Part shown: piece after piece, positions 8,709 to 18,100 of the stretch | Numbering within the stretch: position 1 is the first letter of the stretch | Layout: the number at the start of each line of letters is the position of its first letter | NCBI GenBank assembly: GCA_025934105.1 | Contig: JAICYS010000001.1 | Location: forward strand, 79,324-111,586 | Reading direction: 5' to 3' | Length of the DNA: 32,263 bases | Source of the DNA: Myxococcota bacterium | Lineage (GTDB): Bacteria; Myxococcota_A; Polyangia; Fen-1088 | Position numbers and translations under genes: made by a program | The notes under the pieces: model-generated | Told to the model about the DNA's origin: nothing | The model's input: only the letters and a program-made list of their open reading frames with translations | Databases searched by the model: none

Positions 8709-8936
8709 TCACTCGGATTGAAGGCGCGCAACGAGCTCGGCTGCCAGACGCCGTGGGCCACGGCGATGGGCACCGTTCAGGTCCGCATTGTGCTCCAGGC
8801 AGGTTCCAAATAGGTCTGCGGGTACGTCGCGCGTCGACAGCTGGAGCTTGCGCCGCAGTGCCAGGATCTGGATGGCACACGACGAGAACTTCCAGCGCGG
8901 CCCGTCTATCAGCAGAACGGACCAATCTCCGAGCAA
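8709..8936 (-). CDS. Small hypothetical protein paired with the ComJ-like ORF
   Basis: 75-aa ORF ending 4 nt before the start of the 70-aa ORF. Confidence 0.45.
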   Translation of the reverse strand: MLGDWSVLLIDGPRWKFSSCAIQILALRRKLQLSTRDVPADLFGTCLEHNADLNGAHRRGPRRLAAELVARLQSE

Positions 8937-8952
8937 CGTCGGGAGCAGCTCC

Positions 8953-9351
8953 TCAGCGGCCGCCCATTCCTTTGGGCTGCAACATGCTGCTTCGATTGCC
9001 TTCCGTATCGACGAACGACACGTAAAGGCCGATTCCGGGGATGTCGGACGGAGTGCCCAGGACCTGGCCCCCTGCCTCGCGCACGGCGCGCATCGAGCGT
9101 TCCACGTCGTCGACCGCGATCACGATCGACGGGTATTGGGCGGGGTAGTCGGCCTTCTTCTGGTAAAGGCCGCCGTTGATGGCGCCGCGCGGGGCATCGG
9201 GCTTGGCGTCCGTCGTCGCGGTGGTCACGACCACGTAGTTGCCCATGTCTCCGCCGTACTGCTGCGTCTGCCAGCCGAAAGCCGCGCGATAGAACGCTGC
9301 CGCGCGTTCGGCGTTCTCGTAGGGAATCTCGAAATGGACGACGGGATTCAT
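8953..9351 (-). CDS. VOC family protein (glyoxalase/bleomycin-resistance fold)
   Basis: MNPVVHFEIPYENAERAAAFYRAAFGWQTQQ...GLYVSFVDTEGNRSSMLQPK. Confidence 0.9.
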   Translation of the reverse strand: MNPVVHFEIPYENAERAAAFYRAAFGWQTQQYGGDMGNYVVVTTATTDAKPDAPRGAINGGLYQKKADYPAQYPSIVIAVDDVERSMRAVREAGGQVLGTPSDIPGIGLYVSFVDTEGNRSSMLQPKGMGGR

Positions 9352-9980
9352 GGGCTCCTCCTCCGTTTGGGTGACCGTAACCGCTGTTTGACGTTAAAAA
9401 CGAGGTCGATGTACCGCTCGAGGTGCTCGAGCGATTCGACCGCCCGCCGCGGCTCGCCGCTGGCCTTGGCCAGGATGAACGCCCCCTGCAGCACGCACTG
9501 CGTGTGGGCGGCCAGGCTCTCGGCGGTCACGGCGCCGCCCACCCCGCGCTCTTCGATCGCCGCCGCGAAGTCGTCGACCAGCGTGGCCGCGTGTCCGAAG
9601 ATGCTGTCCGCGCACGCGGCGCGAATGGCCGGGTGAGAAGCGTACGTCTCTTGCACCAGCGTCCCCGCCACGCAGGTGAACTCCGGGATCTGTCCCCGGA
9701 TCAGCGATTTCCGAAGCGCCAGGTAGGCGCGCACGCGCCCGAGGCCGTCAGCCGCCCGGTGGTAGTGCGCCGCCTGGAACAGCGCCTCCGTGCTCCGCGA
9801 CCAATGCTCCACCGCCGCCACGCCCAGCGCGTCCTTGCTGTCGAAGTGGTGAAAGAAGGCGCCCTTGGTGACGCCCGCGCGCGCGCAGAGATCGTCGACG
9901 GTCGTCGCCGCGAACCCCTGCTCGCGAATCAACGACAACGAGCCCGCCAGCAATTTCTCTTTGGCCGTAGGCGCCGCCAC
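9348..9980 (-). CDS. TetR/AcrR family transcriptional regulator
   Basis: KEKLLAGSLSLIREQGFAATTVDDLCARAGVTKGAFFHHFDSKDAL; ATGA overlap with the VOC gene (9348-9351); GTG start. Confidence 0.93.
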   Translation of the reverse strand: MAAPTAKEKLLAGSLSLIREQGFAATTVDDLCARAGVTKGAFFHHFDSKDALGVAAVEHWSRSTEALFQAAHYHRAADGLGRVRAYLALRKSLIRGQIPEFTCVAGTLVQETYASHPAIRAACADSIFGHAATLVDDFAAAIEERGVGGAVTAESLAAHTQCVLQGAFILAKASGEPRRAVESLEHLERYIDLVFNVKQRLRSPKRRRSP

Positions 9981-9987
9981 AGGTCAG

Positions 9988-10017
9988 CACATACCAACTA
10001 GTCGGTACGGCTGTCAA
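9988..10017 (-). promoter_or_regulatory. Promoter with embedded TetR operator
   Basis: Minus strand TTGACA 10017-10012, TATGTG 9993-9988, spacer 18; palindrome TACCGACTAGTTGGTA (9992-10007, 7/8 symmetric) lies between the boxes. Confidence 0.65.
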
Positions 10018-10139
10018 GACAGTTCGGCGGCCGCCGCTCACGAGCGTGAAGAGCGTCAACCTCACGAGTGCCGTAAATTCGGGCGGGTGCTGGGCGCCGG
10101 CTTGTTGGGTAGGGGCGCCCACCGTGAGCGCGTCTGCGG

Positions 10140-11447
10140 CTATCTGGGGCCGGGGCCCGGCACCGGTCGGGCGGACTTTGCCGGCCCGTCCGGCGCGGGG
10201 CCGCTGGCACCCACTCCGGTTCCGGTTCCGTTCCCGGTGACGATCTGCGCCGCCAAAAGCGTCTGCACGACGCGCAGCACGTCATTCGACCCGGTGCTCA
10301 CGGCGCTGTGGTCGTCACCGCCGCCGAAGTTGACGAACTGGCTGTTGGACAGCGCACTCGCCACCTGCTCGGCCAGCGCGGGCGCCATTTCAAGGCGCCG
10401 CAGATCCAGATAAAGAGCCCCGGCCTCGATCAGGGCCTGGGCCTTGATGCGAATGGCCTCGGCCTCGGCCTGCGCAATGGCGCGAATCCGCGCCGCCTGA
10501 GCACGGCCATCGGCCTCTTGATTGATCACGTTCTGGTCGGCGTCGGCGCGGGCCTGGGTGATCTGGTTGGCCCCCAGCTCGGCCTCGCGCTGCTGGCGCA
10601 CGGCAGCCTGCTTCTCGGCCTCGGCCTTGGCGATGGCGGCCCCGTTGGAGGCGATCTGCATGTTGAGCGCGCGCTCTTGATCGTTGATCTTCTGCGCCGC
10701 CTCGAGCTGGGCGATGCGCGCGCGCTGCTCTTCCTGGGCCTGCACGACGTCCGCGTCGGCCTTGGCGCGGGCGCCCGATTCGCGCCGCCGGGCCTCGGCC
10801 ACCTCGCTCAGGACGGCCTTGATGTTGAGGCTGTTGAACGAAAGGCCGATGTCCATCAGCTCGCGCGAGCAGGCGTCCTTGATGATCACCGCCAGCTCGT
10901 CGTCTTCGCCGCGGTTGGTGAGCGCCAGCGCCGCCGGCGCCGCCGGGACGAGCGCCGTGGCGGCCGAAGGCGACGGGCCTCCCGAACGGGCGTTGAAGAG
11001 CTGATCGTGCTTGAGCAGGTTGATGGCTCGCCGGCCCGCGGACGACAATACATCGGTCAACGTCGACAGCTGCTCGGCCGCCGACTTCGAGAAAAATTTA
11101 TTGGCGGCGGTGTTGACCATCGCCTCGTCCTCGCCAACGCTGACGATCGCAGACGCGCGGACCGTCACCTTGACCGGGGCCGACCGGCCCCCCGCATCGA
11201 CGTCGGCGGTCTGGTCGGTGATCTCGATATCCACGTTGATGGCTTGCGCGGGGATCACGCGAGTCTGCGTGATGATCGGGACGATGAGCGCCTTGCAGGG
11301 GCCGCGGTAGATCTGCAGGTTGCGGCCACGGCTGGCGAGCAGGATCTCGCCCGCGTCGACGCTGCGCAGGAACGTGGTGATGATGATCGAGGTGAGGACC
11401 AATACCCCCGCGACGACGCCTCCTATCAGAACGAGTGACGGCTCCAC
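10140..11447 (-). CDS. Flotillin-like SPFH/Band 7 protein
   Basis: N-terminal TM, SPFH region, long Ala/Glu-rich coiled coil (AEAEKQAAVRQQREAELGANQITQARADADQNV); GTG start with AGGAGA SD. Confidence 0.88.
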   Translation of the reverse strand: MEPSLVLIGGVVAGVLVLTSIIITTFLRSVDAGEILLASRGRNLQIYRGPCKALIVPIITQTRVIPAQAINVDIEITDQTADVDAGGRSAPVKVTVRASAIVSVGEDEAMVNTAANKFFSKSAAEQLSTLTDVLSSAGRRAINLLKHDQLFNARSGGPSPSAATALVPAAPAALALTNRGEDDELAVIIKDACSRELMDIGLSFNSLNIKAVLSEVAEARRRESGARAKADADVVQAQEEQRARIAQLEAAQKINDQERALNMQIASNGAAIAKAEAEKQAAVRQQREAELGANQITQARADADQNVINQEADGRAQAARIRAIAQAEAEAIRIKAQALIEAGALYLDLRRLEMAPALAEQVASALSNSQFVNFGGGDDHSAVSTGSNDVLRVVQTLLAAQIVTGNGTGTGVGASGPAPDGPAKSARPVPGPGPR

Positions 11448-11488
11448 GATAATCTCTCCTTATTGTTGGCTACGTTGGTCAGTTGGCG

Positions 11489-12109
11489 TCAGCTTGCCCG
11501 GCCGCTGGAATCGTTGCCGGCGGGCAAGACGGAGACGGTCACGCATTCGCGGCGCCCGTCGACGTCTTCGATCCGGAGCCGCTGGCCGACGGCGACCGGC
11601 AACGCGGCCTGCTGCTCGGACAGGCGCGCGCTGAGCTGCACGCGGCGGCCGTCGCGCACCGTGGCGACCAGCCCGCGTCCATTGCGGAACGGAACCACCG
11701 CCTCGGCTTCGCTCAGAATCAGCGCTTCCAGGGGCGTGCTCGGCTGACCTTGAAACCGGTAGAGCAGGTTCCAGAGCGGCCGTACCAGGGCCCATTCGAT
11801 GATCAGCGCCGGGGCGATCGCCAGCACCGCCGCGGAGCCTCGGTGCAGGTGTGCCGCGCGAATCAGCGCATTGCCGAACGCGCCATAGAGCGCGAGCACG
11901 CTGAACACGCCGCGCGGGGAAGGAAGAAACCGCTGCGCCAGGCCAGCGGTCGGCGCACCTCCACGGACGAGGCCCGCGGGCTGTCCGGGCGCGCCACCGG
12001 GGGCATGCGCGTGGCCGCGGACGCCGAACCCGTGATGATGTCCGCCGAAGGCGGGCACCGCCATCAACCCCAGGCCGACCAATCCGACCACCAGCAAAAT
12101 CAAAAACAC
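11489..12109 (-). CDS. NfeD/OB-fold-like membrane protein partner of flotillin
   Basis: TM segments and C-terminal GRGLVATVRDGRRVQLSARL...VGQRLRIEDVDGRRECVTVSVL; ORF extends to 12274, GTG 12109 before VFLILLVVGLVGLGLM seems the likely start. Confidence 0.6.
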   Translation of the reverse strand: MFLILLVVGLVGLGLMAVPAFGGHHHGFGVRGHAHAPGGAPGQPAGLVRGGAPTAGLAQRFLPSPRGVFSVLALYGAFGNALIRAAHLHRGSAAVLAIAPALIIEWALVRPLWNLLYRFQGQPSTPLEALILSEAEAVVPFRNGRGLVATVRDGRRVQLSARLSEQQAALPVAVGQRLRIEDVDGRRECVTVSVLPAGNDSSGRAS

Positions 12110-12312
12110 ACTCCGGCGCTCCTTCCCGAACGGTACCACCAAGCGACGCGGCTTCCTCGATGCCTTGGCTCGTGCCGGTACTATGTCCCTGGCCGACAAT
12201 TTGTCGAGCCGACGAGCGGTGCTCCACCCGACCCCCGACGGACGGCTTTCCCCGGACGGGCCCAGGTCCGCCACTTATGGCGTAGTCTTCTGCCGCCCAC
12301 GAAGGAGATCCC

Positions 12313-13314
12313 ATGCGAGCCGCTGTCCTGACCGAATTCAACCACGACTGGCAATTCCAGACCCTCCCCGATCCGCGGCCCGCGCCCGGCCAGGTCGTCA
12401 TCCGGATTCGCGCGAGCGGGATGTGCGGGACGGATCTGCATGCCCATCACGGGCACCTGGGCGCCAGGCTGCCGATCGTGCTCGGGCACGAGCCGGCGGG
12501 CGAGATCGTCGAGCTCGGAGCCGGGGTGCTGGACCTTGAGGTCGGCGACCGGGTCGGCGTGTTCTGGAACCAGAAGGGGTGCGGGCGATGCGCCACCTGC
12601 CAGTCCGGGCGGCCCGGGCACTGTCCGGCCGCGCAGAGCTGGATGAACATCGGGGGCGCCAATTCAGAGTTGATGCTGGCCTGGGCGTCCGGCTGCGCGC
12701 TCATTCCCGACGGACTGTCGTTCGAGGCGGCTGCGCCGCTCTTTTGTGGTGGGTACACCGTGATGAGCGGGCTGCGCAACGGCGATCCCAAGCCAGGTGA
12801 GCGGGTCGCGGTGCTGGGCCTGGGCGGACTCGGGCATCTCGCGCTTCAGCTCAGCAAAGCCGTCGGAGTCGAGACCTTCGCGGTGACCGGCCAGGCCGAC
12901 AAGAAGCCCGAGCTGCTCGGGTTCGGGGCCGACGAGGTGCTGCTGGCGGGCGACAATGCCGGCGCGGCGCTGAAGGCGGCGGGAGGCGCGGACGTGATTC
13001 TGTCGACGACCAACTCCGCCAAGCAAATCGCCGCGGCGTTCGCCGGCCTCCGTCCGGGCGGACGTTACGTCAACATGGGCGTCCCCGACGGGCCGCTGGT
13101 CATCGACCCGCAGATCCTGATGTGGGGACAGCGTCAGCTTCGCGGCAGCTCGCAGGACGAGCGCTCCGATTTGTACGAGACGTTGACCCTGGCCGCGGCC
13201 GGGAAGGTCAAACCGAAGATCGAGCTTTACCCACTCGCCAAGGCCAACGAAGCTCGCGAGCGGCTGCTGGCCGGCAAAGTCCGGTACCGCGCGGTGCTGC
13301 AACACCAAGCCTGA
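12313..13314 (+). CDS. Zinc-dependent alcohol dehydrogenase family protein (MDR)
   Basis: GMCGTDLHAHHG, GHEPAGEIVELG, structural-Zn cysteines (CGRCATCQSGRPGHC), GLGGLGHLALQLSKA; SD GAAGGAGA. Confidence 0.95.
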   Translation: MRAAVLTEFNHDWQFQTLPDPRPAPGQVVIRIRASGMCGTDLHAHHGHLGARLPIVLGHEPAGEIVELGAGVLDLEVGDRVGVFWNQKGCGRCATCQSGRPGHCPAAQSWMNIGGANSELMLAWASGCALIPDGLSFEAAAPLFCGGYTVMSGLRNGDPKPGERVAVLGLGGLGHLALQLSKAVGVETFAVTGQADKKPELLGFGADEVLLAGDNAGAALKAAGGADVILSTTNSAKQIAAAFAGLRPGGRYVNMGVPDGPLVIDPQILMWGQRQLRGSSQDERSDLYETLTLAAAGKVKPKIELYPLAKANEARERLLAGKVRYRAVLQHQA

Positions 13315-13734
13315 CTCATCACCGTCCAGCGCCTTCGGATCGTATCCACGGTCGACGAACGCGGCGGGGCATCTGCGAGCACCTCTCGCAGCGGCGCGTG
13401 TCGCCACCATGCAGGTGACGCCCAGCGATGACGTCTCCGACGGAGGACGTCTTTCGGGCGGGTAGCGGCCGGCGCAGTCTCGCGTGCGTGAAGCAGGCAG
13501 AAGCGAAACGGCGGGTCCGGTCAGCTTTGATGGCCCCTCTACCAGGGGAGCGGAAATTCCCGCAAGGAATTCGCGCCGGATGCGGGCGTGGGCTGGCGAT
13601 CTTCCCATAGTGGCTGCACGAGCTGCGACGCGAGAGCACTCTGGGCGATTGGTGCGCTGGAGACACTTGAAGGTCGCGCGTCGGGACTGTTTTGGCATAC
13701 GCTGCGCGCCGTGCTTTCTTGCCGGTGCGTATCT

Positions 13735-14910
13735 ATGGCAGTGCCGTGCCTCGTCACGGTGCTGGCCTCTTGTGGAGGCGCCAACAGCAAACCCCGCGAC
13801 GCGGGCGCCGCCGACGCCGGGAACCCCCGTTCTTCCGACGCGAGCGGCGACACACCGACGACCTCCGGGTGCGTGCCGGTCGCCGACCACGCGATATCCG
13901 ACCCCGCCGGGGTGACCGGGCATTCCGCGTTGGCCTGGACCGGTGACGGCTACGGCGTCGTCTGGGCGGATGCCCGGCAGGGCGTCTCGCAGATCTATTT
14001 TGCTCGGCTGGACGCCACCGGGACAAAGATCGGCGCCGATCGCGCGGTCACCTCGATGTCGACGGACGCAGCTCTCCCGGTCATCGCCTGGAACGGGACA
14101 GCGTTCGGCCTGGCGTTCGCGACCGAGGTCTCGCCGGCGCCGACGCCGACGGAGGCGTACTTCGAAATATTGGCGGCGGATGGTACGCCGCAGGGGTCGG
14201 TCGTCGACGTCGGTGCGTCGAACGGGATCCCGTCGATGGTCTGGGCCGATCAGACCTTCGCGCTCGCCTATCACTCGGCGCGCGGCGCTGCGATGGCCGA
14301 GATTTTTTTGTCGCGCTTCGACGAATCCGCCAAGCGGCTCGGTACCGAGGTCCAGCTCACGAACCTGGGGTTCGGTGCGTTCAATCCCGCGATTGCGTGG
14401 ACCGGGAACCGATACGGGATCTCGTTCCAGGACTCGCGGCAGGGGGAGACCGAGGTCTTCCTGGCGCTGGTGGATGCCAATGGCGCGAAGATCGGACAAG
14501 AGATGCAGCTGTCGACGAGCAGCGGGGTCCGGGTCCCCAGTTACATCGCCGCGAGCAGCACGGGCTTCGCGGTCACATACCAGGTCGACAATCCCACGCT
14601 GGTCCGGCTGGACGAGGCGGGCAATCGCACGGCGACGGACGTCGTCATCAACGATGCGCCCGCGCCAGTCCTGTGGACCGGGACACAGTACGCGCTGGTG
14701 ACCGACGGGACGGCCGGTGGACAGATCTTCCTGTCGACCATCGACGCGAGCGGCACCGCCCCGAGCACGCCCGCGTTGGTGTCCGACTCCAACGCCGATC
14801 CATTTCCGGACGAGGTCGGGTTCGTCTGGACCGGCCGCGGTTACGGCGTCGCCTGGCCTGACGACCGCACCGGGGTGACCGCGACGCACTTCGCGGTCGT
14901 CTGTCCGTAG
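13735..14910 (+). CDS. Lipoprotein with WxG(Y)G(V/I) beta-propeller-like repeats
   Basis: Lipobox VLASC; repeats AWTGDGYGVVWADARQG, AWTGNRYGISFQDSRQG, VWTGRGYGVAWPDDRTG; start may be upstream (GTG 13711). Confidence 0.8.
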   Translation: MAVPCLVTVLASCGGANSKPRDAGAADAGNPRSSDASGDTPTTSGCVPVADHAISDPAGVTGHSALAWTGDGYGVVWADARQGVSQIYFARLDATGTKIGADRAVTSMSTDAALPVIAWNGTAFGLAFATEVSPAPTPTEAYFEILAADGTPQGSVVDVGASNGIPSMVWADQTFALAYHSARGAAMAEIFLSRFDESAKRLGTEVQLTNLGFGAFNPAIAWTGNRYGISFQDSRQGETEVFLALVDANGAKIGQEMQLSTSSGVRVPSYIAASSTGFAVTYQVDNPTLVRLDEAGNRTATDVVINDAPAPVLWTGTQYALVTDGTAGGQIFLSTIDASGTAPSTPALVSDSNADPFPDEVGFVWTGRGYGVAWPDDRTGVTATHFAVVCP

Positions 14911-15132
14911 CGCGCCGCGCCGCCCGCGGTCGGCCCACCGCGGCCAAGGCAACGATCCGCCCGGAATCGTTCCCGCGCCTCGACGCGGTGATCGAGCCCA
15001 GCTGGCCGGCGTCCTTCGGGGCCCGATCGCGGCGTGGTTCGAGGGCCTACATCTGGGCCAGAGGTGCGAAATGAACCGCGTGATGGAGCGCCCATCTCTT
15101 GAGTCAGGCGATCCGACCGCCGATCTCAGGGC

Positions 15133-18100
15133 GTGCCCCGCTCTGCGACCTCACGATCGTCCGTGCGTCTCGTCTGGATCCCCGCCGCTCTCGCGCTGAT
15201 GGCGCTTGGCTGTGGGGGCGGCAGCGACGGCGCGAGAGAGTCATCGGACGCAGCGGCCGGGGGCGGTGGCCGAAAGGTCGACGGCGGACCCGGAACGGGG
15301 GGCGCGGTCGGCACGGGCGGCGTCGCCGCAACCGGCGGCGTCGCGGGAATCGGCGCCGCTGGCATGGGCGGTGTCGTGGGCATGGGGGGCGCCGCCGCAG
15401 GGGGCGCCGCCGGCACCGGGGATGTCGCCGGCACCGGCGGCGGCGCGGGCACGGGGGCCGTCGCCGGCTGGGGGGGCGTCGCCGGAACCGGCGGCGCAGG
15501 CGGCGTTGCCGGCAGGGCGGGCGACACGGGCACGGGCGGCGGTGCGGGCACGGGTCAGGGCGGGGACGCGGGCACCGGAGCGGTGGTGGCGGGCGCGCCC
15601 GGAGCCCCGACGGTGGTCGCTGGCGATCGACAGGTCACCCTCGCCTGGACGGCGCCGGCCGACGACGGCGGAGCCTCGATCATGAGCTACATCGTCACGC
15701 CGTACGTCGGGAGCACGGCTCAGACGCCCGTCTCCGTCGGCGACGTTGTCACCTACACGCTCACCGGACTCACGAACGGCACCACGTACACGTTCACGGT
15801 GGCGGCCGTGAACGCCAGCGGAACCGGCGTCGCGTCAGCGCCGTCGAACGCGGTCACGCCGGCCACGACCGCTGATGCGCCGGGCACGCCCTCCGCCACG
15901 GCCGGCGACACGCAGGTCGCGCTCACCTGGACGGGCCCCGCCAACGACGGCGGAGCCCTCATCACCGGCTATGTCGTCACGCTGTACGTCGGGGCGTCGG
16001 CGCAGATGTCCCTCCCGGTGGGCGACGCGCTGGCGTACACGGTCACGGGGCTGGTCAACGGCACCACGTACACGTTCACGATCGCGGCCGTGAACGCCAA
16101 CGGCACGGGCGCGGCATCCGCACCCTCGTCGCCCGCCACCCCCGGAACGACGCCGGACGCGCCGGGGCCACCGTCCGTCGCCGCCGGCGACAGGCAGGTT
16201 TCGCTGGCCTGGAGCGCCCCCACCAACAGTGGCGGCGCTGCCATCACCAGCTATCACGTGACGCCGTACCTCGGCGGGGTCGCCCAGACTGGGTTCGACA
16301 CCGGGACGAACCTCACCAGCGCCACGGTCACAGGCCTGCCGAACGGCACCGCGTACACGTTCTCCGTCGCGGCGACGAACAGCTGGGGCACCGGACCGAC
16401 GTCGGCACCCTCGGTCGCGGCCACGCCGGCCACCCAGCCGGGTGCGCCGGGAACGCCGGCCGTCACTGGGATTGGCAACGGCTCCATCTCGCTGACCTGG
16501 AGCGTTCCGGCCAGCGACGGCGGTGCCGCGATCGCGGGCTACGCGATCACGCCGTACGTCGGGACGGTCGCCCAGACCTCCATTTCGACCGGCTCGCCGT
16601 CGACGATGTTCACGGTCAACGGGCTCGCCAACGGCACGAGCTACACGTTCACGGTGGCGGCCGCCAACAGCCTCGGCACCGGAGCGGCTTCCGCTGCGTC
16701 CACCGCCGCCACGCCGGCGTCGGCCCCGGACGCGCCCACTTCGGTCGCCGCGACCGCCTCCAGCACCCGGGCCTTGCTGACCTGGATCGCGCCGGCGAAC
16801 AACGGAGCCCCGATCACCGGGTATCAGGTGACCCCATACGTCGCCGGCGTGGCACAGGCACCGATCTCGACCAATTCGACCAATCCGTCGTTCCTCGTGA
16901 CGGGGCTCGCCAACGGCACCACCTACACCTTCACGGTGACGGCAACCAACAGCATCGGCTCCGGGCCGGCCTCGACCGCCTCCAACGCGGTCACGCCCGG
17001 AACGGTTCCGGCTGCGCCCGCCGCACCCACCGCGACCGCGGGCAACGGCAGCGTCGCGTTATCCTGGAGCGCCCCCGCCGACACCGGAGGCTTCTCGATC
17101 ACGAGCTACCGGATCGTTGCTTACGTCGGGGCGTCGGCGCAGACCGCGATCACGACTGGCTCGGTGGCCACCACCTGGACGGTCACCGGCTTGACCAATG
17201 GGACGACCTACTCCTTCACCGTCGCGGCGACCAACGCGGCTGGGACCGGCGCAGCGTCGAGCGGATCCGGCGGGGTCACCCCGGCGGGACCTCCGACGGC
17301 GCCTCAGCTCGTCAAAGCGACCGCCGGCGACGGGACGGTGACGCTGACCTGGCAGGCGCCGTCCAGCAGCGGGGGATCGGCAGTGACCGGATACGTCGTG
17401 ACGCCCCATGCGGCGGGCATCAGTCAGACAGCCATCAACCTGGGCAACGTCTCCAGCGACACCGTGACGGGCCTGGCCAACGGCACGCGGTACCAGTTCA
17501 CCGTCGCCGCGACCAACAGCAGCGGCACCGGGCCGACCAGCTCGTCCAACGCGGTGACACCTTCCAGCGGGACGGCTTGCCTCGGAACGCCGATCTTCTC
17601 CGACCTCCCGCTGGTGACCGCGCACACGAGCCCCGTTGCGGACGCCGTCGGCGACTTCAACGGCGACGGCCTGCCCGACCTGGCCATCGCGAACAGCGGC
17701 AGCGGTGACGTCAGCATCCTGATGGGCAATGGTGACGGGACTTTCGGCACGGCGGCGAACTACACCGTGACGTCCAGCCCGGCCTCCGTGTTGGCCCCGG
17801 ACCTGAACGGCGACGGTGTGTCGGATCTGGTCCTCACGGCGGCCAACAACGTCTACGTCATGATCAACAATGGAGACGGCACCTTCCCCTCCCCGACCAG
17901 CTACACGCCGGCGGGAACCTCCTCGCCAGTGGTCGCCGTCGGCGACTTCAACGGCGATGGCCACGTCGACGTGGCCGCCGGCAGCGGCACCCACGTGAGC
18001 ATCTTCTTGGGAACCGGCACCGGCAGCCTGGGATCGCCGACGACCCTCACCAGCGGCCCGGCCATCACCTCGATCACGGTCTCGAACTTCAACTCGGACA

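Noticed and set aside
13316-13440. Possible DDE transposase scrap AAFVDRGYDPKALDG on the minus strand downstream of the alcohol dehydrogenase
   Set aside because: Only about 15 suggestive residues; insufficient to call a transposase remnant.
12664-14952. 762-aa minus-strand ORF, and other long ORFs antisense to real genes (e.g. 21290-24562 minus, 17059-18540 minus)
   Set aside because: Low-complexity Arg/Gly/Asp-rich translations antisense to well-supported genes; typical high-GC shadow ORFs.
15287-15590. Repetitive GC-rich DNA resembling a minisatellite
   Set aside because: Explained by the Gly/Ala-rich protein tether; repeat units are imperfect and codon-based.
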